Part shown: positions 1 through 11,307 of the stretch, one piece after another
How positions within the stretch are numbered: position 1 is the stretch's first letter
How the letters are laid out: each line of letters opens with the position of its first letter
Origin: Phyto melanocephala
Taxonomy: Eukaryota; Arthropoda; Insecta; Diptera; Rhinophoridae
Length of the DNA: 64,000 bases
NCBI GenBank assembly: GCA_941918925.1
Contig: OW799236.1
Location: forward strand, 79,176,713-79,240,712
Direction of reading: 5' to 3'
Made by a program: the position numbers and the translations under genes
The notes under the pieces: model-generated
Seen by the model: only the letters and a program-made list of their open reading frames with translations
Told to the model about the DNA's origin: nothing
Database searches by the model: none

Positions 1-2490
1 AAGTCCAACAACACATTGCAGAAGTAACAGAGAATTACTAAGAAAACTTGTTCTCAATTACAGTGCAAACCAAAAGAGTCATGTACGTATAATATTTAAA
101 TATAAGAGGACATAATGTTATGCAATTAAGCCAATTATATTTGTAATTATCATTTAAAATACAAAGTAAAATTAGTATGTCTAAGTTGACCAAATTGAGA
201 GCAAGAAATACTGCCTTATTTTATTTTATAGTTTTTTTTTAAATGCATTTTCGAAATTTGTAATGCCTTTTTTTAATTTGTAATTAAATTTTTTTCTTTA
301 TTAACTAATGTTTTCTTGATCTTATTTTGTCATATTATAATTAATTTTTATTATGCTTTTGTATGTTTGGGGAACATACAAAACTTTAAATATTTGCCTG
401 TAGTAAATTAGAGCTGCAGGGTAGAGCCAATGATTTGCCTATAGGTTTGATTTTAAATTATATTTACTCAAGAAAGCGTAAATATATAATTTTAGGGATT
501 TTAGTTTTGGGAAGAGAAAAAACAAAGAAATAATAAATAATTTTAGAGATTTTAGTTTTGGAAAGAGAAAAATAAAAAGACGATACAAATTAGCGATTGT
601 CTTTTCAATATTAGGGTTTCTTTATTTATACCTTGTTATATATGTATATTGATAATTAACAAAAGTTGCGCGCACAGTGTTAAAAAAAGGGATCCAGTTG
701 ATGGTATTAGAGCTAAGGTAATTAGATAGTCAAAAAATGTGTCGACGAGATTTATTTGTCCTAACTTAAACCTCGGTACGCCAGTGTGGGCAACTTGACA
801 TTACTTTTACGATATATGGTTCAGTATAATTCAATTGTGAATATAATTCAAATGTAAGTATAATATATATATATATATGATAACAATAATTATAATTTCA
901 TTTTTAATGCATTTAATATGAAGTTAGGTTTATACAATATAGATAGAAATAAAAAATGTACGTCCCACGATGATTTTTGACAGCTTGTATTTAACAATTT
1001 TATATATCCATGCTTTTTATATACTGATTTCGGAAGCCTTAAACCTTTTAAAATATTCGACGGCAGACAATTTCAATTGCCGGAATTAAGATTTTGATCT
1101 TCACTGTTACGTTGAAATGAGAGCAGAATTGCACACAAAATACGAGTCAAACATGCAACATACCATGTGTACACAAAAAAAGAAGAAAAAACACATTCAC
1201 TATACGTATCATACGTATCATACAAAAACATTGATACATGCAAAGGCACTATCAACATTCATACATAAGTATATGTTTGTATGCTTGTGCAAATTTAAAA
1301 CACATCAACAACAACCTACAAAAGCAGCAGACGTCTAGAGTTGATTAACCTTTCAACATTCTGTTTTACCTCAGATATTCGCACAAAATAAAATGACGAA
1401 AGAAGAATAAAAAGCACATATACAAAAACAAAAATTATGTTTGCTGATTAAAAAAACTCAAGTACAAAACGAAGCATGCATATGTACTTTTGTATGTATG
1501 TATATTTACATTCATATATATTTACATATGTACATATGTACTTATGTATGTCGATACTTATTCACAATTAAAAATACATATTCATATGTACATACATATG
1601 TATGTAGCATAGAAACATAAATCATATGTATGAAGAGAATAAAGATTTTTTTTTAAAGAAACAAAAATTTTAGTAATTTATTATGACTAGCATTTAAAGC
1701 ATTAAATATATAAAATTTGTTGTAAATATTTTAAATTATTTCTTCTTAATATTGTATTGTTTTAAAAAAAAACTTTTTATACAATTTTATCATATTTTTT
1801 TTAAATTAAAATGTTGTCAGTTATTTCTTAATTGAATTAAAGTTAAATTAAAGTTTTCTATAAATTTTTTTGAAAATAAAATTTTACTATTGTTATGTAC
1901 ATAGGTATTTTAACAAATTAATTAAAAAAGAATTTAAAAGTTTGCCTTTTCTAATTTGGTAGTAGTTTCTTATATTCTTCCTTCCTTGTTTCCTTATGGT
2001 TTCTAGCATATTTTATTTTATTCATTGCCAGCAGTGTTGCCATAAATTTTTGTCGCAAAAACATTAGCAGGCTTAAAACGAATTTTTCAAACAATAAGAG
2101 TCACAAAATTGAAACAAGTTTAAAAAACTAAAAATAACGTGTTTGTCGTGATATAATCTTGATATACATTTATATAAAATTTTTCCTTGGAAATCAAATT
2201 TTCAAAAAATTTCATTTAAAATAAAATTTTTAATTTTATATTTATTTTTTTTAACTGACATAAATCCCATTTTTTTTAATATTTTATATTAATTAAAAAA
2301 ACTAATTAAATTAATTAAATAAAGAATAAGAATTTAAAAACAAAAAGTAAATTAAATGAAAAATTAAATCAGTATTTTTTTCTGTTTAGATTTTATCTTA
2401 AAAATTCGCATAATTTTGGGAAAAACCTTATAAAAAATATTTTATTCAAAAATTCTAAAATTTCCTCTTTATTAAAAGAATTTCTTTAGT
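1..2490. other. AT-rich non-genic stretch with simple repeats
   Basis: No coding sequence is recognised on either strand. A short TA run lies at 862-878. About 1480-1625 is dominated by interleaved CATATGTA and TATGTATG motifs, as is common in fly introns. The rest is A/T homopolymer-rich with many stops in all frames. Confidence 0.6.
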
Positions 2491-2492
2491 TT

Positions 2493-2693
2493 TTATATAA
2501 AGAAAAACTTTATAAATTCACCACGTATGGAACATTTTTGAAATGTTTGCGGTGGTAACGCGAAATTACTATAACTTGGATTAGTAAGCCTAGAAGAATA
2601 CATTTGCGAAATATCATAGCTTAAGTTATCCATAATTGCATGTTTCAACATCACGCCAAAAGACTCAAGTACATGATAATCACGGTTATGCAC
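2493..2693 (-). other. Possible start of a coding region, unrecognised
   Basis: On the minus strand an ATG at 2651 opens a frame that runs into AT-rich sequence and stops at 2493. The peptide is mixed in composition (Ser, Tyr, Asn, Pro, Gln) rather than the Phe/Lys/Asn type produced by random AT-rich DNA. The roughly 350 bases upstream on the same strand (2700-3060) are less AT-biased than their surroundings. This could be the 5' end of a host or retroelement gene cut off at 2510, or chance. I recognise no domain. Confidence 0.2.
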
Positions 2694-3059
2694 AAATCTT
2701 GCATCATATCAGGCAAATACAGCAAAAACAACGACAAATAGAATTATACTTCACACTAGCCGCTTTTAATTATTTCGGGCTCAATTGATTTAACTTTGTA
2801 TACCTAACCGTGAGATCAGTCCGTGCAATTAACAATTTATGCCTCGTATACAATTCTTGCTCATAACCGAATAACAGACAATGTATTTAGTAACCACTTT
2901 CCAACATTCACATTTCTCGATTTGTGTTTAAACCACAGCCATCAGTTTTCTCTAAAAAGGCCTTAACAAAATAAAACGCGAGAACTACTTATTTCCGCAT
3001 ACCGCATGATACTCTTATCACTGATTCTTGCCAGTTTAGGTATGCAACAATTTTAAAAT

Positions 3060-4540
3060 ACTCACGTTATACCTATGGGGATAATAAGTTTATACAATAT
3101 TTACTTCTTTATAAAGGCTAATGGTTGGTTTTCTTAACAAAATCAAAATAACTTATATCTCTTTATTAAGATCTGTCTTAAAAACTCACTTTTCCATTCT
3201 CAAAACTTTTTCTGAATATATAGAATTTCATAAAAATCAGAATAGCAAAAACAGTAGATGGCTTAAAGATCATAACAGTACTGTAAAATCATCACTCGGC
3301 AACACTTATTCCCATTCAGAGGTTTCAGAGTCCGTCAGGTTGTTTTATACACAATAATTTTGTGCTTCGTCATGTTCAAGTCGCTTAAAGGAATAACAAA
3401 TACACACACGAAAATTATTTTCGTTTTTGTATTTGTTGTATTATTTTTATGTTTTAGCCAAAAGTTGGTGTGGGTCATGGTCTGTCTGCATGCAAAAATC
3501 GTATCATATTTTTTTATTTTTTTTTTTTTAATAGTTTGTTTTTCTACTTTTTTTCTGCTCTTCTATATACAACTGCTATTGCCTGCAACACTTCCCTCTA
3601 CAACTTTTTCGTATTTTGTTTTAATGGCCCTCATAAAACTGTCCCATTGTTGTAGATTTAAGAAAAAGAAAAGAGCTTATGTGTTTTTTGTTTTTATTAT
3701 ACATTCCATTCATTTGAAAGTTTCAAAGATTTTGTTTGCTATCGAGACGCGTGAATTTCTGATTCGAATTTCATAGCTTCTTTCGAGTAAGAATTTTAAG
3801 TTGTTAAGGTCAAGTGTTAATAAAGATTAAGGGATTTTTAAGAAATAGAATGTAGATTTTAATTTCAATATTTTTAAATTAAACTTACTGGTATGCAATA
3901 AAAGTATTGCATTTGTTATTACACTAACAAAATAGCATCAAAGCTGTATCCATAGCTGTATCCATTATCCATCACACAATAGGTGTCTTTTTTAAAAAAT
4001 TTTACCTTAATATTATGGCTCGTTTTTTTACTTCTAAGTTCTTTAGTGCTTTGCGATCAGGGACTTCCTGAACTTTTTTGAATACAAATCTAGCGCAATT
4101 AACCTTTACCAGCTGCTTTTCTGATAAAAATGTGCGGCTCTATTTGAATGAGTTGTTCGACTTTTTTTACCTGTTGTACGTGTTTTTCTTCCTAAGCTGA
4201 GTTTTTTTTAATGTTCACGTGTTCCTTATGATATTTAAACAGTGTGAAGATGAACCTGCAGAATGCCCATGTGCTTTTTATTTTTAGAAAAGTTTTATAA
4301 CCATTTAAAAATTATTGATTTAGATTATATCCGACATATTTTTAAAAGCTATCGTGACTAAAAAAAAATAATAATTTGTTGAACCAAAAATAAGTTTTGG
4401 GCAAGAATAGTGGGCATAAGTTGTTTTTGACTCACGCCTTAGTTTCAATTGATCAGCTATTCCTTTACAAATAATAAAGTTTTTTCTCTTCTGTCATAAT
4501 TTCCAGTTATCATAATTCATACAATGATAAAAAAGGATAA
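3060..4540. other. AT-rich stretch without recognisable genes
   Basis: Open frames here (for example 3360-3776) encode Phe/Val/Leu-rich peptides from T-rich DNA and look like composition artefacts. No terminal repeats or recognisable protein motifs were found. Confidence 0.5.
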
Positions 4541-4544
4541 AATA

Positions 4545-4890
4545 TGGGCTCCATAGTTATCACATTACACACTCTTTTACTGAAATTTTCTTCAGCCATT
4601 TCTTATAAATGAGACTTAGTTAAAATGTCTTTCTTCCATGCACGATATGCACCTTTTGACATAGACTTTAATTGGTACCATAAAAACAAATATAATGGCG
4701 AGAAATCACAATGAGGTCAATTCTGATAACCGAAACTGCAGAGGATACAACCATCAATGTCATGCAATAAATATCGGCTACCAGTAATATTCAATGTTTG
4801 ATTAGTGACATTTTCAAAAAAAAATATGGTCCAAAGATGCCTTTAACCCGAAATCCTCACCAAACATTGAGATGTTCTAAATACTTACAT
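4545..4890 (-). pseudogene. Mariner-like transposase fragment (copy a)
   Basis: Read on the minus strand, this short stretch keeps two mariner landmarks. The first is a GPYFFEN segment followed by a degraded version of the VTVNG-x-RY block (here LNITGSRY). Soon after comes DFSPLYLFLW followed by LKS, matching the DLTPLDYFLWGYLKS block that carries the third catalytic Asp of mariner transposases. The roughly 50 residues that should separate them, including the second catalytic Asp, are missing, so the copy carries an internal deletion. Stops and frame changes break the rest. Termini are not identified. The family call rests on motif order; the precise subfamily is not determined. Confidence 0.6.
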
Positions 4891-4894
4891 TTGT

Positions 4895-6055
4895 TATTCG
4901 ACAATCACATGTAAATTTCTTGAACTCAAAATTCGAAAATTTTTAAGATTAATAAAATCATTCAGGCTAAATTATATTCCACGTCTAAGATGATTTTGTT
5001 CAAAATTTCTTTTTTGCTGGGTAATTACCCAAGTTTCTTACGAATTATTTTTAAAGATTTTGAAAAAAATTGAAATTTGAAAATTTCTTGAAGATATCGC
5101 TAAAGACAACATATTTTACCCCGATTATGCAAACAAAGATGTCTTAAACTTTAAGTAACAATATAATGCAATGATATTGTTATTTTAACGATCGATTCTT
5201 TAATTATCAACAATTAATCCATTCTTCTAAAATTACTTTATTATTCTATTTACAATCTTAAATGTTACACCATAATTATGTACGAATTTTTCGAACTAAG
5301 GCTGCCAAACTTTAACCTTATTTATCTGGTATTCGTAATTAATCAGCTGATTTTCTTTTTGTTTTTTATTTTGAACGTCAGCTGACAAAGTCTACAGATA
5401 AAAAACAAAATCTCTTATTTATTTCAAATGTCAAATTTCATATAGGAGATATATAAACAAACAAATTGACAAACTGCTATTACACGATAAGTGATTACGA
5501 AACTATCAGCTACAGAAGTTCTTTTTGAGAGTTGTCAACTTTTTACTACTTAAATATCGTCAAACTGAAGTCCACAGTTAATTTTTAAATACCCACTACA
5601 AAGCTATATGTTCTAAATTACTCTCTGTAGACAAAAAAAAACAAATAATTCTTACGAACATAAAAAGATTTTGCTAAAATAAGAATTCATCAAAAAATAT
5701 CATTAAATTTATAAAAAAAAAATTTTTCTAGTTAAGTTTAAGAAAATTTCTTCTAGAGATGTGGTTTTGTACAAAACTCCTTCATAAATAGAGAGTTTAT
5801 TTATAATCCTTGATTTTGTGGTAAATAATAACGAAAAACCTTACCTTAATTATAATTTGTAATCCAAACATATTGAAATAACACCTTGAAATAAATATAC
5901 AAAAAAACAAAACAAAGCAACTCCCATAAATTGTATACTTAAGTAGCAACTGTAAAACTTATCCCCTAAAACGAATAAATAATTTCTCCCCTCTTCGAAA
6001 AAAAAACTCCATTTGATTGCCTTTTTCTACTGGATTTTATTACATTTAATAATGT

Positions 6056-6088
<33 letters not shown>

Positions 6089-6675
6089 TCCACTTCTATA
6101 TTTGGCTATAATACACAACTTTTCGCTGTTGTTGCAGTTGTTTTAGTCCTTTTTTGCAACTTCAGAAATTTTTGTGAATACAATGTTTGCGTTCATTCAA
6201 CTTTTGTTTGGCTACAGCATGAAAAGGAAGATAAAAAACAAATTTTAAATATTTTTGTTTTTATTATTGTGCATTTTTTCTCTTTATCAAAAAAAAATAT
6301 ATATTAGTAGAGGTAGGAGAATTAAATGGGGCCCCTTGTGTACGAACGAGCCCTTTATGCATTTAAAGTCTAACATTGTTGTTATTGTTGCAGATTCATT
6401 TTTGAAATGAAGTTTAAATCACAAAATTTCCAAATAAATCGAAAATGTATAACGGTTTTAAATGTTTCATACACTTTTACTCACACATAAACTTGGTTAC
6501 AAATACCTATGTCTATGTAACGTACTTTTCATACTTAATTGTGATTTTCCTTAGTTATTGGCCAAAAAGGGTAAATTTTTAAATTACATTGTACAAATTG
6601 TTAAAACCAATAACCAACAGTCATGTTATTAGGAGAAAATCTTTAGTTTAATAATTCTATTATAATTGTGTATCT
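4895..6675. other. Non-genic stretch with a (TC)n microsatellite
   Basis: A pure CT run lies at about 6062-6089. No open frame of note and no recognisable transposon end is seen elsewhere. T-rich and A-rich homopolymers are frequent. Confidence 0.5.
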
Positions 6676-6679
6676 TTAT

Positions 6680-7962
6680 TATATCCTTCACCAGTGGTGT
6701 CCAAGGGTATATGTATATAGCTTTGCCATTCCGCTTATAATTTCTACAATATTTATTTTCGAACCCATAAAGTACATATTTTTGAAAGCTTATGACTAGA
6801 AAGTCGATTAAAAAATATCCGTCTATTCCTGTGTTTGTTGAAATTAACTTTTAGCAGCCACCACATGTAATATCAGTCTTTTGTGAATATCCGGAAATGA
6901 ATCGATTTCAAATCCAGCACAATAGACCGATAACTTTCAGAGCTACGTGAGAATAAACACTACTGCCTCTGTTTTCCCCATACTTTCACTTTTTTAACCG
7001 TAGGATAGTATGCTGCTATTTATAGATATAAAATTCCACAGGGTCTATTCTTAAACAATTTTGGACAAATTGGACACTAGTCGGCAAAGTTATAAGCAAA
7101 AATATTTTTTTATTATAATTTTTTTAAATATATAAAGTTAGTAAAGCCCCTAACTAATTTTTGGTCATGTTTAAAACTCCAAATTACAAACTGTATCTTG
7201 GAAATAATTCCTTAGAAAAACTGAGATATCAGCAAGAAACTAACTGAGATATAAACTCAAAAATATAACTACTTCGGTGTTTTTCCTTAAATTTACAAAC
7301 AAAAATTTATTTTTTCAGTTTCTAAATACCAAAGAGACGCGATACGGATACAAAAAAAAGAGCTTGTATAGCAATAATACACTTTAAACCAATTAAAAAT
7401 CAATGATGGCCACGAAAAGAACATGGCGTACAATCTATTTATATATAGGCTAAATTTATTAATAATAAGAAATAAAATGCACCCACTTAAACTTCTTCTA
7501 TATTGGAAACAAATAATGGGGACTGACAAGAATATAGTAAACAATAAATAGGTTGAAACCCAAGATGGCGCCCAAAAGAAAATTTGGGTATGTATGGCTC
7601 AAATAAAGTAATTATTGCTTTGCTCTTTTTATCTCCCACAATAATGGATTTAAATGAAAGGGCTTGACTGGTACAATACAGTAAACTATGAAAAGTTTAA
7701 ATCCAAGATGGCGCCCCAAACAAAATGGCGAATAATTTTTTTCTCATCCTCATAAATATGGGTATCAAAAGGGCTTGACTAGTAGAATACATCTAACTTG
7801 TAAAAATCCAAACTCAAAGATGATGTTGGAAGCAATAAACCAAAATAGAGTATAATATTAAAAATGAAATCAAGGCTAAGCTACGACATTGCTATGTATG
7901 TACAAGATGGTAAAGAGTATTATCAGATTCGGCACTTTCGAATATAGACTTCTTACTTGTTT
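6680..7962 (+). mobile_element. Helitron-like non-autonomous repeat, copy 1
   Basis: This degenerate copy belongs to the most frequent repeat family in the window. The left end reads ATATCCTTCACC...GGGTATATG and is followed by GCCATTCCG, matching the left end of the better copy at 34441. The right end, at about 7925-7962, has GATTCGGCACTTTCGAATATAG followed by CTTACTTGTTT. In the 34-kb copy this forms a 7-bp hairpin just inside the end. The interior carries AAGATGGCG motifs and a segment ending CTTCGGTGTTTTTCC that recurs, inverted, at 48.5 and 58.8 kb. A terminal hairpin without inverted repeats suggests a Helitron or DINE-1-like element, but the canonical CTRR 3' end is not evident, so the class is inferred. 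Confidence 0.6.
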
Positions 7963-8573
7963 CTTTTGATATATTATCTTTTTGTTAGCAATTAAAATAA
8001 ACATTTTTAATCTTTTGATAAAAAAATCAAGACTGTATGAATGTTTTCATTTTTTGAATATATTAACTTTTTATCAAAGGTAAAGAAAAAAGATGCTTAC
8101 AATATTACCGCCATATGCATCAATACTTATTTAAACTTCTTTAATCAAATTCCCATAGCAAATCAGTTTAATAAAACTTCTACAGACCGTTTATATATTT
8201 TCTTTATTTTTGCAAATTCAGTAAATAATACCTAGACAACAAATAATAAAGAGGTTTACAACTGAACTAAAACCGAGTAATAAAATATTATTTTTTAAAT
8301 TAGCGTTTAATTTTTTTTAACGTTAAGAGCATATAATCAACATTTTAACGTCAAAATTTTGCTCTCTAAAGAAATCAGTCGGTGCATTGTAAGAGGTTTG
8401 CCTTAAACCGGTAACGTTTTCTGTTATTCTCTTAAAAGGTGCAATTAATGTAAGAGTTAAAATAAGCAGAACACCTGCAATGTATAAATTTTGCTAAATT
8501 TTTTGAAAACCTGATTATTAGTGATGAAGTTTATTTTCATTTTACCGGCTTTGTTAATTAGAAGAACTATATG

Positions 8574-8945
8574 TTCTGGGATTCTATAAATCCAACAGAC
8601 ATTCATCAAAGCCAATTGCACCCTATTAGGTGTACAGTATGATGTGCCATACATCTGGAAATATTATGGACCTAATTTCTTAAAAAATAAGGATGGAAGT
8701 GCTGTAACTGTAAATAGAGAGCAGTGTCGTCCTGCTTTTGGAAACATATCGACGTGTGATTTTGGCAGGATGGAGCCACTGCCCTCACTGCCCAAGATAC
8801 AATGGCACTTTTTAGAAAAAATTTTGCAGATCGAATTATTTCCACAAATTCGAAATTCAAGCGCTACAGCCTTTAATGCTAAAAAACAGGGCCATTTGAG
8901 AGATATTATTTTCCATACTAAGTATAAAAAAATTTTATTTTGTAT
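8574..8945 (+). pseudogene. Mariner-like transposase fragment (copy b)
   Basis: The copy starts with FWDSINP and continues through GPNFLKN and VTVNRE. It then carries, in another frame, a run reading WQDGATALTAQDT with ADRIIST after it. A last frame change gives QGHLRDIIFHTK, the usual mariner C-terminus. These are the middle-to-end blocks of a mariner transposase, including the second catalytic Asp in QDGAT. The third catalytic Asp region is deleted between IIST and QGHLRDI. At least three frame changes and one nonsense codon make it non-functional. It abuts the reversed Helitron-like copy beginning at 8963, whose right end lies directly beyond the mariner C-terminus. Confidence 0.7.
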
Positions 8946-8962
8946 TTTTTTTAATCAACAAA

Positions 8963-9612
8963 AAACAAGTAATAGTGCTATATTCGGCCGTGCTGAATTT
9001 TATATACCCTTCACAACGTGTAGTCATGCAATAACAATTGTTTGTATCACCACTCATCTCATTAATATGAAATACGTACATACATATATGTTTCATTATC
9101 TTTATTATGACTATATCCGCTTAAAAACATCCCATTGTAAAATCATAAATTGATTTTATGTATGTATGTTTTAAAATAATAAATAATAATAATAAAAAAA
9201 ATATTGTCTTAAAAAAATTAAAAATAAAAAATTAAAAAATATTAATAAAAAAATACGTCATCCAGCTTGTATTGGTGTATAAATGATCTAGGATGGTCTA
9301 GGTTTTTTCAGCATATCCCAATTGCTTACAAAGCGATTTTTATGATTTTCAACACCGATCTGCTCTCAAATATTTCTGATAATTTGGTACCTTTCACGGG
9401 TGTCTTGGAAATGTCTTGTGGCTTCAAAAACTTAATTTCAGCATACACACGAACAGACTGACAGATGGGCAATGCTTAATTGACTCCGCTATTCATAAGC
9501 ATTCAGAAAATATATATTTTATGGGGCCAGAAATAACAAATTGTGGAAATTTCAAATGGAATGACAAATCCACATATATATATACACTCATACACTCACT
9601 GTGAAGGGTAAA
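8963..9612 (-). mobile_element. Helitron-like repeat, copy 2 (reversed)
   Basis: The reversed right end is clear at 8963-9015: AAACAAGTAATAGTGC, then TATTCGGCCGTGCTGAAT, then TATATACCCTTCAC. The reversed left end lies near 9520-9612. There TATGGGGCCAGAAATAAC and GGAATGACAAA precede CACTGTGAAGGGTA, the mirror of the GTCATTCCG region seen in the 34-kb copy. At about 650 bp it is shorter than the other copies and lacks an evident internal tandem array. Confidence 0.6.
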
Positions 9613-10414
9613 AAAATTCATGGTGACTTTTGGCTCACCATCTATAAATTAATTTTATCAGCTGTAACTACTTTGACGCACCTATTTTAATACACATCTC
9701 AAAAAAAGATTTTCTTTTTATATTTGTATATATTGTTTAAGGCTTTAAAGTTTACCGTGTTTCTATATTTAAATTAAATAAATATAGAATTATTTGTTCT
9801 AAAGTGAATTACGTTAAAAGTGATAATGAATGTTTGTTTAAAAAATTAATAAGGATATGCACGTCATTAGGTTAAAATAAATATTTTGCACTACACACTA
9901 TATAATTTTAAATCAAATTCACTCCACTCTGAATTGTCAGCCAAAAACAATTGCAATGATGTTTTGTATAAAAAAAGAACAAGAAATTTTCATACCCAGC
10001 TAAAACCAGATAATGACTTGCTATCAATGAATATCTTAATTTTCAATGAATACTACTTACCGCTTTCCTTATTAAGAAGAATTTCAGTAATTATTATAGA
10101 CGTAAAGAGAGCAATCTGTTTTGTAATACCCACACCAACCACAATTTAAAAAAAATAAACTTTTTAAATTTTATAAACATATAAATTCAACTAAGTTTAA
10201 GATTTTGACCCACCAAGAAAAAAATTTTAATTTTACCCCGAAAAAATATTTGTATCTTTGCTAATTCAATTTTAACAAATTTTTATTTAACTAATTTGAT
10301 ATACACACCATATAATTTTTTATTGCAAAAATTCTTCCAATGAGATCGCCAAACTGTAACAAGTGAATCATATTGAATCAACATATTTAAATTACTCAGA
10401 AACTTACGCCATTA
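9613..10414. other. AT-rich stretch, nothing recognised
   Basis: The open frame at 9886-10149 has no recognisable domain and no coding-like composition. No repeats or terminal structures were noted. Confidence 0.5.
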
Positions 10415-11307
10415 TCTACTCTGTGTGTGTGTGTGTGTGTGTGTTAGCTATAGACTCCGAAACTGTAAAACCGATCGGACTCAAACTTTGGCAAGTTGTT
10501 GTACACATACCAGGGAGTGTTTATGGGTGAAAAAAAGTGGGCGGGCCACGCCCATAAAAAATTAGTTATCATTTTAAGCTACTTGCACATGACCGATTTT
10601 TCTGAAACTTTGCACACATATCGAGCTCTCATGACTAAATAATTTTGTGATTAAAAAAGTGGGCGGTGCCACGCCCATAAAAAATTTTTAATTTTGAGGT
10701 ACTTGAAATGGACGGATTTTACTGAAACTTTGCACACATATTGGGCTGTCATAACTTTATAATTTCGTGATTAGAAAAGTGGGCAGGGCCACGCCCATAA
10801 AAAAAGTTATAAGTTTGGTGTACTTGCACTGGATAGATTTTTTTTAAAACTTTGCACACACACTAAGCTGTCATGACTTTACAATTTCGTGATTAGAGAA
10901 GTGGGCAGTGCCACGCCCATAAAAAAAAGTTATCATTTTGAGGAACTTGCACTGGACCGATTTATCTGAAACTTTGCACACAATATCGTGATTAGAAAAG
11001 TGGGAAGTGCCACGCCCATAAAAAAAGTTATAATATTAAGCTTCTTGCACTTGACCGATTTTTCTGAAACTTTGCACACATATTGAACTCTCATGAGTAT
11101 ATAGTTTCGTGATTAAAAAGGTAGGCGAGGCCACGCCCATAAAAAATTATAATTTTGAGGTACTTGCTCTGGACCAATTTTGGTGATGACTATACAGTTT
11201 CGTGATTAGAAAAGTGGGCAGTGCCACGCCCACTTGATATTTAATTTAAATTCATAATGCATTTATATTCACTAAGGGGCGTAGCAACGCGAGCCGGGCT
11301 TTTCTAG
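10415..11307 (+). mobile_element. Non-autonomous Helitron with CTAG 3' end
   Basis: The 3' terminus is canonical for a Helitron. A small hairpin, GCGT-AGCA-ACGC (11279-11290), is followed by GAGCCGGGCTTTT and CTAG at 11304-11307, with a T immediately after, as expected for insertion between A and T. The proposed 5' end is the TC at 10415 preceded by A. A (GT)n run at 10422-10444 follows, then the line TAGACTCCGAAACTGTAAAA. There is no coding sequence. The interior is mainly a ~120-bp tandem array (separate entry). The 3' end is well supported; the 5' end is a best guess. Confidence 0.7.
10538..11235 (+). repeat. ~120-bp tandem array inside the Helitron
   Basis: Each unit starts with GTGGGCGGGCCACGCCC or a close variant and contains ACTTGCAC, GACCGATTTT and GAAACTTTGCACACA. 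It ends with TTTCGTGATTAGAAAA. The GTGGGC box occurs near 10538, 10659, 10779, 10900, 11001, 11121 and 11215. Spacing is about 120 bp except for two shortened units of about 100 and 94 bp. The central GTGGGCGG/CCACGCCC segment is partly self-complementary. Internal minisatellites are known in DINE-1-type Helitrons. Confidence 0.85.

Noticed and set aside
3360..3776. 138-codon open frame on the plus strand
   Set aside because: Phe/Val/Leu-rich translation of T-rich DNA, overlapping a second similar frame; no domain or conserved motif.
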